Part shown: positions 26,109 through 33,864 of the stretch, in pieces | How positions within the stretch are numbered: position 1 is the stretch's first letter | Layout: each line of letters begins with the position of its first letter | DNA from: Mesostigma viride | Lineage: Eukaryota; Streptophyta; Mesostigmatophyceae; Mesostigmatales; Mesostigmataceae | Length of the DNA stretch: 64,000 nt | Direction: 5' to 3' | NCBI GenBank assembly: GCA_009746045.1 | Contig: RPFO01000542.1 | Coordinates: forward strand, 1,071,624-1,135,623 | The notes under the pieces: generated by a model | Seen by the model: only the letters and a program-made list of their open reading frames with translations | Told to the model about the DNA's origin: nothing | The model's database searches: none | Program-made: the position numbers and the translations under genes

Positions 26109-26775
26109 ACGCGCGCGCGCGTACCCACCCAACCACCACCAGCACGAGAGCAACTGCCATGCGGTCCTGCAGCAGAAGCTGGGCGATGAAGACCCCCGCA
26201 CAAAGGACGCCGCGCTCTGGCTCAAGCAGTTCAACATGAAGCTGGCGCAGCAGACGGCCGCAAAGCAGCGCCAGGCGCAGGGGCAGCTGTCCGCCGCCAC
26301 GGTGGCGCAGATGGCTGCATACGCGAAACAGCTGCAGCAGAACCCGAAGCAACCCGGGGTCGGCATGCTGGGCACGTCGGGGGCCACGCGGGCCAACCCA
26401 GCCCTCGCGCAGGCCGTTGCGGCCGCAGCGGCCGCAGTCCAACAGGAACAGCAAGCGCAGGGGCTGGGCTCGGGCCTGCCCATGAGCAACACAAGGCGGC
26501 GACTGGAACAGAAGAAGAGGGAAGGGGCGGCTAAGAAGGCCGGGGCGGCGCCGGTGGCGGGGGTTTCGGAGTCAGGGTCGGGCAAGCCTGTGGACGAGCT
26601 GGTGGAGTTCATTAACCAGAAGGAAGGTCGCGGAGGCCGGGTTGGGGACTCGTCAGGGAGCAAGCCGTCAACGCCCGAGGGCGCGCCGACGTCGACCGCG
26701 CCCGCACCGCAGGGGCTGGGGGGGATGGGCCTTCCCAACGGCAAGAAGAAGCGCAACGTGAAGGGCAGCAGTTAA
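10506..26775 (+). CDS. CLU: Clustered mitochondria protein homologue (CLU/FMT family), 17 exons
   Basis: Exons: 10506-10800, 11196-11248, 12260-12449, 13221-13429, 14224-14459, 14674-14780, 16138-16370, 17244-17936, 18458-18830, 19999-20105, 20867-21124, 21604-21708, 22660-22944, 23558-23906, 24465-24646, 24973-25128 and 26143-26775. All are GT-AG with matching phases, summing to 4464 nt (1487 aa), slightly longer than usual for the family. Residues 1-98 are an Ala/Pro/Glu-rich tail after MGKKKQ. The CLU N-terminal ubiquitin-like part spans about 117-190 ([32 protein letters not shown]). The CLU core spans about 363-690 ([29 protein letters not shown]). A central part (about 800-950) contains [23 protein letters not shown] units span about 1090-1290 ([39 protein letters not shown]). 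The tail is disordered and basic. CLU proteins are cytosolic, bind mRNAs for mitochondrial proteins and keep mitochondria dispersed. The 16 introns are repeat-rich. Confidence 0.93.
11307..11482. repeat. (TTTC)n microsatellite in CLU intron 2
   Basis: About 175 bp of CTTT/TTTC repeat have an internal TTCC block near 11386-11415. It lies about 60 bp after the exon 2 donor. Phe/Leu/Ser and Lys/Glu/Arg frames across it are artefacts. Confidence 0.95.
11993..12042 (+). repeat. Acceptor-side echo of CLU exon 3
   Basis: GTGCAG followed by a diverged copy of the first 40 bp of exon 3 (ACACGGTCATCGACACCCGC against ACACGGTCATTGACATCCGC). It lies 260 bp upstream of the true acceptor at 12259/12260. 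The copy has an early stop in frame, so it is not an alternative exon of normal length. Confidence 0.8.
12068..12216 (+). repeat. 32-bp tandem repeat in CLU intron 2
   Basis: About four to five units of CCTTCTCGTGCCCATG followed by [TC]ACTATC[TG][AG]TTT. A related 28-bp duplication, ATGCCTTCTTCTTCCCGCTC, lies just upstream at 11928-11985. Confidence 0.85.
12519..12873 (+). repeat. (TG)n, (GGGGAT)n and G-rich array in CLU intron 3
   Basis: TG repeats at 12529-12554 are followed, after the exon 3 echo, by about 24 GGGGAT hexamers (12618-12760) and then GGGGT/GGGGGT tracts to 12873. The transcript would carry the G-rich strand, which can form G-quadruplexes. The Gly/Asp, Gly/Met and Gly/Trp frames are artefacts. 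Confidence 0.95.
12578..12620 (+). repeat. Donor-side echo of CLU exon 3
   Basis: A 43-bp copy of the exon 3 end plus donor (true copy 12416-12458) differs at about one position. Both contain GGCTGCAAGATGGAGATGA and end GACGGTGCGTGGG. It lies 160 bp into intron 3. Both donors look equally usable, so alternative splicing is possible, but use of the second donor would include stop-bearing intron sequence. Confidence 0.9.
14892..14950 (+). repeat. Donor-side echo of CLU exon 6
   Basis: A 59-bp copy of the exon 6 end and donor (true copy 14739-14798), with GGGGCTGCTGCGCG, GCCAGCCCCAAG and CCGGTGGGTGGGCGCAT all retained. It lies about 110 bp into intron 6. Weaker fragments follow near 15152, 15370 and 15595. 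Confidence 0.85.
16420..16449 (+). repeat. Donor-side echo of CLU exon 7
   Basis: GAGCTGGCCAAGGAAACGCT then GCAGGTG is an exact 27-bp copy of the exon 7 end plus GTG of the donor (true copy 16347-16373), 50 bp into intron 7. Confidence 0.92.
16596..17165 (+). repeat. Serial acceptor-side echoes of CLU exon 8
   Basis: The true exon 8 start is CCCCAGGACCGCATCATGCG at 17239. Diverged copies occur near 16600 (GAACCGCATCGTACG), 16684 (CCAGGGCCGGACCATTCGCG), 16895 (CCAGGACCACAGTGTGCG), 16993 (CCAGGACCGTATCATGCCC) and 17141 (CAGGACCTCATCATGCGCTC). Poly-C, AC and T/C-rich tracts separate them. At least three keep an AG acceptor. Confidence 0.8.
18935..19100 (+). repeat. 55-57-bp tandem repeat in CLU intron 9
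   Basis: Three units contain CATACATGAATAAGATAT, GGAAGTA[AG]TGAGTAGTTAAT and a GCGGT or ATATATCTTT linker. AT-rich and noncoding. Confidence 0.85.
19275..19348. repeat. 14-bp perfect inverted repeat in CLU intron 9
   Basis: GGGCAGAGGGCGGG (19275-19288) is matched by CCCGCCCTCTGCCC (19335-19348) around a 46-bp loop. It could be a structured intronic element or a decayed MITE. Confidence 0.7.
20715..20768 (+). repeat. Acceptor-side echo of CLU exon 11
   Basis: ACAACAGTCCATCAAG and a further 30 bp of exon 11 (GAGGC[TG]CTTGTGCGCGAGGC) are duplicated 146 bp upstream of the true exon start (20867). The copy keeps its AG and frame for about 17 codons. Confidence 0.9.
21149..21415 (+). repeat. Donor-side echoes of CLU exon 11
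   Basis: The exon 11 end GAGTTCAAGGTGAGG (donor at 21125) recurs as GAGTTCAGGGTGAGG near 21156, GACTTCAAGGTGGATT near 21344 and GAGTTCAGGATGCG near 21404. Confidence 0.65.
23992..24116 (+). repeat. Two donor-side echoes of CLU exon 14
   Basis: The exon 14 end GAGCTGGTCATCAACGAGCG (23879-) recurs as GAGCTGGTCGTCGTCGAGCG at 23992 and as GAGCTGGTCATCCACCACGA at 24082. Each is followed by a diverged CTTGG/CTGGG donor region. Confidence 0.85.
24257..24405 (+). repeat. Two acceptor-side echoes of CLU exon 15
   Basis: The true start (24462) is CAGGCGTGGACCACCCGGAC. Copies lie at 24258 (CAGGCGCGGACCACCTGGAC) and 24359-24400, where GACACGGCGCACTCGTACGG is identical to the exon. The second copy has lost its AG context. 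Confidence 0.85.
24770..24812 (+). repeat. Acceptor-side echo of CLU exon 16
   Basis: GTGGACCTTGTAGAGGTGGC in intron 15 resembles the exon 16 start GTGGACCGCGTTGAGGTAGC (24976). It lies 190 bp upstream of the real exon. Confidence 0.6.
25193..25345 (+). repeat. About 55-bp tandem repeat in CLU intron 16
   Basis: Three units contain TGG[AG]TACTGGCTACTT and CACGTTTGTTGCTTTCTGAC then GACAAC. Downstream, TTTTATCACCAGC-type repeats run from about 25430 to 25560. Confidence 0.85.
26020..26122. repeat. (TC)n-(AC)n-(GC)n microsatellite before CLU exon 17
   Basis: About 63 bp of CT, 27 bp of AC and 10 bp of GC end 20 bp before the final acceptor. They may form part of its pyrimidine tract. Confidence 0.95.
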
Positions 26776-28139
26776 TCCAAGCCCGACAAGAGCGCAGCCG
26801 AAAGGGCCGAGCGCGAGTTAAGGGCACTGTGGGCTAAGCGAATGGCAACTTAAAGGGTGGCGATGGGAGGCCCACGTGACCCAAAGGCGGCAATCAGGAT
26901 GCCGCACGGTGAACAGCAGCTGATTGAGGGCGGCGAAACCTTGACAGTATTCTCACAATCCAAGCCCCTTAGAATCGAAAGGGCGGCCGTCATGTTCAAA
27001 TCGTTTGGGGTGTATATGGGTGTGCAAATTCCCTCGTGCTGCGTTTCAGCGGGGTGTTCGTGGCATGCAAGTTGTGGGTTCCGGCGCATGGTCGCCGTCA
27101 GCGTGGGCTATGCCCATCCCATGGTTCACAGGGCAAGGATGCGGGAGGTGAGACAAGGGGTATGTGGCCATGGGTCGCTAAATGGCACCCAATAAAGTAG
27201 AACGAGTGGCACCCAATGGGTTAGAACGATGGGTTCAACCCTGTCCTTGAGGGGTTCTAGGCGATGACTGGACGATGATCGTGGTCGGAGACCCCCATGT
27301 GGTGGCCCTTGGGCTCCTGCTCGGTCATGCCTGCCACCCAAGGACGGGCTCTCCTTGGGTGGGTCTCTAAACGAAGGAAAAGACAAGGCGCGGGCTCGCA
27401 GCGCATGAACGCGAGGATTTGTATGCCACAGGCGGTGGCCGCCTCGCGAAAGACGGGTTTTGCGGGGTCCAAGCATGGAGTTGTGAAAGGGGATCGATGG
27501 ATCGTGCGTGCCAGGGCAGGGACCAGTCGTGTGGATCCTTGGCTCAGGTGCGGGCTTGGGTAAACACATGTGCTCCACAAGGCCAGCTCGGTGCATGGGT
27601 CACGCGTGTGCAGATAAAAAGTGTGGCGGTGCTGATGGTGGTGCTTTCTGCAATCTGCGTCGCGGCGGACCCTTGCAGCTGGGAGGAGTGGTTGCTTTGC
27701 CACGTGTGCAGCCGCCGTTGTTTGCACGGCAGGGCACACACAGGGACATCCGTGTGCTTTGGCACTCTGTAAGGATCGCCAGGTTGGCATTACTATCTAC
27801 AAATAAGGTTGGGGGAAGGCAAAGGGTGTTGCAGGAAAAGGCCAGTATGGAGGTTAGGTAATTTTTGGAGTGGCAAACAGATCAGAAGATATCTGTGTGG
27901 GAGCTAATCTGTTTGTTTGGCTGCTCAGAAGGCGGCAATTATGCATTGTGTAATTTTTTTAGTGGAGGGTCTGGTTTAGCACATTTTGAGGCATGGTTTG
28001 TAACTTTTATCAATCCCGACTACTGGGTGGTGGATTGGTTGCTCTGACAAAACTCATGCATTGCATAGCTTTTTGAAATTATGAATGAAACAACCGACAA
28101 GTAATTATGTGCTTCAAATGATGCCACAGAATTCCTTTA
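26776..28139 (+). other. CLU 3' flank, no gene recognised
   Basis: The first 75 nt continue the CLU frame for 25 coding-like codons after the TAA (rich in Lys, Arg, Ala and Glu) up to a second TAA at 26851-26853. The rest is presumably 3' UTR and intergenic DNA. TGTAA candidates for polyadenylation occur near 27766 and 27947. Several ORFs of 60-180 codons overlap on both strands, but none resembles a protein family. Confidence 0.45.
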
Positions 28140-28164
28140 GTAAGTTGTTGTGTGTCCGTGTTGT

Positions 28165-28305
28165 TGCTAACGGACCGCATGCGGTCATGAGCGACCGCCG
28201 ACTGCCGGATTTCGGAACCTGCGGTCACACATGACCGCCGGATTTTGGTGGCTGCAGTCACACATGATCGCAGGATTTTGGTGACTGCGGTCACAGGTCT
28301 AGTTT
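28165..28305. repeat. About 45-bp tandem repeat
   Basis: Three diverged units contain GCGGTCA[CT], ATGACCGCCG/ATGATCGCAG and GGATTTTGGTG. They lie at the left border of the mobile-element region. Confidence 0.7.
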
Positions 28306-28615
28306 TGTGACGGTTGCCACGTCTAGCAGCAGGTTGTGGGCCCATTGGCCGGTCCACAGATGTGGCGGCACGCTGGCTGCTGAGCTCCCTCACATTTCCA
28401 CCACCGTCACCTCCACCTCCACCGCCGACATCAAAGCCCAGCTCCTCGACATTGACCAGCGCCTTAACCCGTGTTTTTTTACAACGCGATAAGTAAGTAC
28501 TTGCGTGTCATGCGCAAAGGCATGCCACGGAGTACTATGCTAATATCTCATTAGAAAAATAATTACACAAAAGTTTAAACAAATATCGTCCGCATCATCC
28601 CCCAACCGTTAAGCA

Positions 28616-29221
28616 CTAGATGGGAATGTAATCCTCATCCGAGCTGTCCTCTACTGTAATGGCAGACGAGGCGGTAGTGTAGCGGCTATCCTCAGGACCA
28701 ATAACCTCCACCTGCGGACTTCTACCCTGGCTAGCAACGGGCCGCGGGGCCCGTGGGGAGAAAACAGGAGCATACCCCTCGGGAAGGTGCTTATCGCAGA
28801 TGGCAGCCCATTTCTCCTTGTCAATCATGCGGGCGCGGAGTACGGATAGTCCCAGAAGCCCTGCATCTTCAAGCAGTTGTGTCACATAGGTCCGGGTCGC
28901 GCCGCGCCGGTGCCCGGCGCGCGCAAGTTTGCCAGTGGGTTGCGATGGGACAAGGGGACCCTGCCATAGGAGGAGGTGTCTACCTGGTTGGCCCGTCTTA
29001 AGCCCCCCGGCAGGGCCCACATCGGTATTCACCTGGTCTGTGCGGGCAAGATGGCCGGCAAAGAGGAGGCGGCGGTGTCGGATGGTATGGGTGACAAGAG
29101 GGAGCTCGCAGTAGAGCTCGGCCCGGGTGCGGCGTTCTTGGTAGCGGACGGTTGTAGGGTTAGAACGCGATGTATCGCGTTGTAGGGTTAGAACGCGATG
29201 TATCGCGTTGTAATCTGACAC
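28616..29221 (-). pseudogene. 3' end of a LINE-type ORF2 (non-LTR retrotransposon), fragment
   Basis: A 201-aa open frame on the minus strand. Residues about 45-65 read HTIRHRRLLFAGHLARTD, the Arg-rich 'RRLRWxGHxxRM'-like segment found after the reverse transcriptase in many LINE polyproteins. It is followed by a basic linker and an acidic end. The RT and endonuclease domains are missing from this frame; a separate RT scrap on the same strand lies at 30008-30258. The first 30 residues overlap a local duplication (29152-29212) and may not belong to it. I judge this a 5'-truncated or rearranged LINE copy. The precise clade is not known. Confidence 0.6.
29152..29212. repeat. 28-bp direct duplication with internal hairpin
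   Basis: GGGTTAGAACGCGATGTATC followed by GCGTTGTA occurs twice in tandem. Each unit contains CGCGATGTATCGCG, a 6-bp stem with a 2-bp loop. Confidence 0.8.
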
Positions 29222-29338
29222 GTGGCAAACCTATCAAACATTGCGATTTTTGGTCTGAAACTTTCAACATAGGTCGCCGCTCGGCCAGCCCCTGCTGGCC
29301 CTGCCGGCGATGCTCCTCCCATCCCGACCTGGGCGGAC

Positions 29339-30001
29339 ATGCTTAAGCAACACGCCACCTCCACCACCTCCGCCGTCGCCGCCCAGCTTAAGCAGCAGAC
29401 GCTGGACCTCCGCGAGGAGGCCGAGCTCGCCAAGCGCAGCCTTAACGTCATAGTCAAGCACTTCGACCCGCTGCAGGACGAGACCTCCGAGACCCTTGCC
29501 CTGGCGTTTGAGAACAAAATCCTTGTCCCCATGGCTATCACTGGTAAGGGCAAGCCGCGGGGGGTGACCCGCCTTCCCCGCTCGCGGGGTAAGGCCGGCC
29601 CCTCCCCCTTGCTCCTCACCTTTGACACCATGGCGGATAAGATGGAGTTCCTCAAGTGTCGCAAGCGGCTTGGGGGGACCGCCTACACGCTGGACGACGA
29701 CTTGACCTTGACGCAGCAACAACGGCGACGGGAGTTATGGCCGACCTACCTCCAGCTTCGGCAGACGGCGGGGCAGAAGCCGGTCTACTGGAAGGGGGCG
29801 GACATCTACGTCGCCCACAAGCCCTGGCAGGCGACCCCTCAGGGCTTCACTACCCACAGGGCGTCCCATATTCTGATCAGACACTCCGCAAAGGTGAAAA
29901 CCTTTGCGTTCAGTGCCGGGCCGCGGAAAACGCGGAAAACGCGATCTGCAAATGAATCCGACCGGAATCGAACTGGGGACCTCTCGCACCAATTTTGCTG
30001 A
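29339..30001 (+). pseudogene. LINE ORF1-like nucleic-acid-binding protein fragment
   Basis: A 220-codon frame. A coiled-coil-like start (QLKQQTLDLREEAELAKRSL) is followed by a domain with PLLLTFDTMADKMEFLKCRK and TQQQRRRELWPTYLQLRQ. This is the arrangement of the RRM-like domain and the 'R+ELWP' helix of L1-type ORF1 proteins. The last 38 codons (after about 29890) change character and carry tRNA-like 3' sequence on the minus strand (B-box AGTTCGATTCC near 29970), so the true coding block ends near 29890. It lies on the strand opposite to the adjoining LINE RT fragments, so the locus is rearranged. It could also be the ORF1 of a different, plus-strand element. Confidence 0.5.
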
Positions 30002-30007
30002 CTATAG

Positions 30008-30258
30008 GACGGACGTCTCCGGTTACCATGTCCCATATAACCGTATCGAATGCCTTGGTGTAATCCACGAAGATCAATAGCAATGGCAAGAGGCCGGGGG
30101 CCAGGCGGCCCACTTCCTCGATCAGGCGGCGCGCGGTAATAGTGACCATAACACAATTGCGACCAACACGGAAGCCCATCTGGGACTCACCTAGGTGGGG
30201 ATCGAGGCTGGCGCGCATGCGGTTCAGCAGGAGACGCATGAAGACTTTCAGCACGCAG
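30008..30258 (-). pseudogene. LINE reverse transcriptase fragment
   Basis: About 83 codons of an RT palm/fingers segment: NRMRASLDPHLGESQMGFRV, then GRN, RRLIEEVG and LLLIFVDYTKAFDTVIWDM. The FVDYTKAFD block is RT motif A with its catalytic Asp. The catalytic YADD box lies outside the fragment. Dispersed repeat A begins immediately to the right (30262), and the reading frame in that repeat is not LINE. Confidence 0.75.
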
Positions 30259-30261
30259 CTT

Positions 30262-30836
30262 TGGCATGACAGGCAATTCCGTAGCCAGCCAGGTGTAGAA
30301 TAAAACCATGATGCTTTATATATTTGGAAAGCAACCAAGCGGCATTCACATTTAATTTCAAAAGACATCGACAAGAATACAAGTGTTGTCTAGTCGTATA
30401 ATGTCGTACTTGTGCGTCACTGTCCAAATAAGGCTAAGCTGTTCTTGATAACCTAGCAGGCCTCGGGTGACGCCACACTGCTCCGCTTGGCTTACGGCTG
30501 GCAGTGTCCTTTAGCGCCCCCTATCCTAGCTGTCTACCTATCCCGCTTACCCCAGCTATGGCTCACTGGCCAACGACGACCGGGTTCCTTCCCGAGTCTC
30601 GCCCACAATACACACATCATCTTGACGATCGAAACCAAACAGTTATCACTTCCGTCAACCAATCTCATGACAATTACTCATTGCAACCACTCTCGGGGGC
30701 TGCTCCGGATTGTTCCACTAGTAAATTAACCCCTTGACGACAACACCAAGTTGTGAGGGAGAGTAACGAGCGAACAACGACCACCATGGCCGCTGCTGTG
30801 CTCCTAAATACCTCCAAAAATCCTGGCATCCATGCG
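30262..30836 (+). repeat. Dispersed repeat A, copy 1
   Basis: About 575 bp from CATGACAGGCAATTCCG to CATCCATGCG. It is nearly identical to 31729-32305, with a few indels such as GCGGCATT against CATT. Here it continues directly into repeat B, so A+B (30262-31282) looks like one intact element of about 1.0 kb. Its ends show no clear target duplication. Confidence 0.9.
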
Positions 30837-31282
30837 CTGTCGCATTTGCCAGCAAGCCGCCTGACGTGCAGTTAGACTGCCACTTGCCAGCAAAATGCAG
30901 AGCAAGTCTGTTCGACAGCCAGTGACGTGCGAGCCAGCACACCGCACACTACGATCTGCGTATCTAGCTTTGTCCGATGGACTGAACATCATTCCGTCTG
31001 GACAATACAAAAGATTCGTAACTGCCAAATGTCACGCACCGGAATATTGTGCGAGCCACCAAGGCTTTGCGCCCCAAAGTCTTGCGCCTGAACCTAAGGC
31101 AGGTCACCTAAGACTGTCACTCTAGAAATTCAGGCCTTTCCGGCGCGGCGCTCCACACCGGCCCAAGGAACAAAGCCTGCGGCCTACTGAATCGGAACCA
31201 ACCAAACGTCGGTAACGATTCCGATTACGGCAACCGCGTAATTCTTGAGTGCACGGACGTAAATGATCACGGACGTGACAGC
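30832..31282 (+). repeat. Dispersed repeat B, copy 1
   Basis: ATGCGCTGTCGCATTTGCC through GATCACGGACGTGACAGC. It is almost identical to 56627-57070 apart from a short insertion (ACTTGCC) in this copy. It joins repeat A without interruption here. Confidence 0.9.
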
Positions 31283-31487
31283 TGTCGCGTTTGCGTGCCA
31301 TTATATCCTAGCATATCACTTGGAAGGCATATCCATAGCAATAGAGTACTCATGTGTGTGATCCACTATATTCCCCCCCACTTTTTAGCTCGAAAATGTG
31401 AAGAGCCGAAAAGTAAAAAAAAAAAGAGGATCACATGGGGGAAAAAAATTTCCACGGCAGGACCACACATGCTTTTCAAATAGGCTA

Positions 31488-31605
31488 AGCAATAACCTCT
31501 TCAGTGCTTTTTCAAGGATAAGCATAATCCTCTTCATGGCTTTTTCAAGGATAAGCCTAATCCTCTTCATAGCTTTTTACAGGATAAGCTTAATCCTCTT
31601 TCAAG
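31488..31605. repeat. About 33-bp tandem repeat with partial palindrome
   Basis: Three to four units of TTTTTCAAGGATAAGC then [AC][TC]AATCCTCTTCAT. GGATAAGC..TAATCC gives each unit a short dyad. Confidence 0.8.
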
Positions 31606-31728
31606 TGCTCGATTCTGCAAGCAGCTTGGGTATATCTCCGGCTCAGGCTGGCCGAACTGAACCCGCCAAGGGTTGTTCGCTCGTTAAAATCCAGTGAGAT
31701 GCAGGTCACGGACATACTTGGCCGCCGA

Positions 31729-32305
31729 CCTCATGACAGGCAATTCCGTAGCCAGCCAGGTGTAGAATAAAACCATGATGCTTTATATATTTGGAAAGCA
31801 ACCAAACCATTCACATTTAATTTCAAAAGACATCGACAAGAATACAAGTGTTGTCTAGTCGTATAATGTCGTACTTGTGGGTCACTGTCCAAATAAGGCT
31901 AAGCTGTTCTTGATAACCTAGCAGGCCTCGGGTGACGCCACACTGCTCCGCTTGGCTTACGGCTGGCAGTGTCCTTTAGCGCCCCCTATCCTAGCTGTCT
32001 ACCTATCCCGCTTACCCCAGCTATGGCTCACTGGCCAACGACGACCGGGTTCCTTCCCGAGTCTCGCCCACAATACACACATCATCTTGACGATCGAAAC
32101 CACTGAAACAGTTATCACTTCCGTCAACCAATCTCATGACAATTACTCATTGCAACCACTCTTGGGGGCTGCTCCGGATTGTTCCACTAGTAAATTAACC
32201 CCTTGACGACAACACCAAGTTGTGAGGGAGAGTAACGAGCGAACAACGACCACCATGGCCGCTGCTGTGCTCCTAAATACCTCCAAAAATCCTGGCATCC
32301 ATGCG
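31729..32305 (+). repeat. Dispersed repeat A, copy 2, interrupted at ATGCG
   Basis: Same sequence as 30262-30836 up to ATGCG (32301-32305), where the foldback element starts instead of repeat B. This is one half of an A+B element broken by the insertion. Confidence 0.9.
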
Positions 32306-32804
32306 AGTTAGGTTAAATAGTGCCGGAACCTTTTGCCCACTGAGGCAAATCGGTCCGTCACACTATTTTGCCTGGAATAACCACTTCCGAGCACCCAAGT
32401 TAATTCGGCCGGAACTTGGGTGCTCGGAAGTGGTTATTCCGGGCAAAATAGTGTGACGGACCGATTTGCCTCAGTGGGCAAAAGGTTCCGGCACTATTTA
32501 ACCTAACTAAAACCTGGCCTCGTGGAGGGTGGGTTGAATATGAGACATCCGCCTAGGCCACTGAGCACGCAAATGTAAATGCGCCGGAGCTGCCCGAATT
32601 CGAACCCCTGACCTCCAAGGTGCACAGGTTTAGTTAGGTTAAATAGTGCCGGAACCTTTTGCCCACTGATGAGGCAAATCGATCCGTCACACTATTTTGC
32701 CCGGAATAACCACTTCCGAGCACCCAAGTTAGTTCGGCCTAACTTGGGTGCTCGGAAGTGGTTATTCCGGGCAAAAAAGTGTGACGGACCGATTTGCCTC
32801 AGTG
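32306..32804. mobile_element. Palindrome-ended foldback/TRIM-like element, copy 1 (right end truncated)
   Basis: The left terminal repeat (32306-32508) is a 203-bp near-perfect palindrome. Its arms 32307-32401 and 32413-32507 are complementary with about one mismatch, ending AGTTAGG...CCTAACT. A 123-bp core (32509-32631) begins AAAACCTG and ends CAGGTTT. It holds a pol III B-box-like GGTTCGAATTC on the minus strand. A second copy of the palindrome starts at 32632 and is cut at about 32804. The left flank is ATGCG, in repeat A. There is no coding capacity, so it must be mobilised by another element's enzymes. The core orientation is opposite to that in the second copy. Confidence 0.85.
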
Positions 32805-33052
32805 TCCATGTTCCCGAGAAAAGTCCTTATTTTAGGACCAGTTTGAATTAAAAAATATATGTGCAAACATCAAATTTTGACCCTGGCATTTTTTCCACTG
32901 ACAGATAACACACTTTTTGAATTTTGGACAAAAACCTGGGTTCAAATAATTACATTTAGTGCCTGAATGGACCCTGGCCCATGGCAGGCCTCAAACCGCG
33001 AATTTGGTCAAAATGAGAATTTAGGACCAATAGGACCAATTAGTGTCAACGC
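32805..33052. other. AT-rich spacer with repeated AGGACCA motifs
   Basis: No gene seen. Short repeats TTTTAGGACCA, TTTAGGACCAATAGGACCAA and AAAATTTTGA-like blocks suggest decayed repeat DNA. Confidence 0.4.
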
Positions 33053-33864
33053 ATGACCATGCTATCCACACGGTCCCTTGAGCATCTTACAAGCGCTATA
33101 GGGGACCCTACGAGGCCTTGGGATGGCGGGGCAGCGTATAACAAGGCCATACCCTGCTGTGGCTGCCTCTATATATACGCGGTAGCGCTCCGGCACCAGC
33201 TATTTGCCCCGCAGCCTCTTGTTCCGGCCGGGCGGCCTTGTGGTAGCTGTGGGCAGCCGCTGGATCCCACGGGGACTCACTACCTTTCCTGCATGGGGGG
33301 CCACCAGAATCAGAATTGGTATTTGTATTTGCACACTGTCCTCCTGACGGTGGTGCTCGCCATGATTCGGTCGGTTTTCCCCCACGCGAACATCCGGTCC
33401 GAGGATGCGGATGGCGCTGCCCGTTCTATTCCCCCAACCACCGGCCTGACATCGTGGTGCTGGACTTTGAGGGGGGTGGCCGGCATCTGCTTATCGACGT
33501 TTCGGTGGCGCGGCCCTTGGCTCTTAGCCATGTGGCTGGGGCCTCCCTCACGGCAGGTTACACGGCGGACCGGGCGGAGCGGGCCAAGCTCCTGGCCTAC
33601 GGCGACGTCGGGCACCATCGTGTGGTGCCCTTTGTCCTGGAGGAGTTTGGGGCCATGGGGCCCCTGACCTCCGCCTTCTTCAAGGAGTGTTGCCGGCTCC
33701 GGGAGGACCGGCTGGACAGGTGGAGGGCCAGCGGGCCCCATGGTCGGCGCGGACCTGGACGTCCTATTGGCGTCAGCGCTTGTCGGTGGCGTTGACTCGG
33801 GCCATGGCTGACATCATGCTCCGCCGTACGCGGGCTGATTTTGCGGTGCAGCAGGGCTATTAGG
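33053..33864 (+). pseudogene. C-terminal Zn-knuckle/PD-(D/E)XK endonuclease region of a retroelement, frameshifted
   Basis: Three successive plus-strand frames together read as one protein tail. The first (33053 to about 33330) has CGSCGQPLDPTGTHYLSCMG, a CCHC/CCHH-type finger. The second (about 33400-33740) has RPDIVVLDFEGGGRHLLIDV, matching a PD-(D/E)XK core (P-D...D-x-x... then I-D-V-S), followed by VPFVLEEFGAMG. The third (about 33750-33864) ends TRADFAVQQGY and a stop. The finger plus restriction-like nuclease is typical of the C-terminus of R2-like and other non-LTR elements. No RT is seen upstream. At least two frameshifts make it non-functional. Confidence 0.6.

Noticed and set aside
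26773-26853. Non-standard code (TAA as sense, as in some ulvophyte algae)
   Set aside because: No in-frame TAA or TAG occurs within the 21 other assigned exons of both genes, and the RRA gene ends at TAG in the expected place.
27126-27790. Minus-strand frames of 156-177 codons downstream of CLU
   Set aside because: No domain, no conserved motif, overlapping equally long frames on the other strand.
29955-30035. tRNA gene on the minus strand (B-box AGTTCGATTCC)
   Set aside because: No pairing acceptor stem or convincing D arm; T stem pairs poorly. At best a tRNA-derived fragment.
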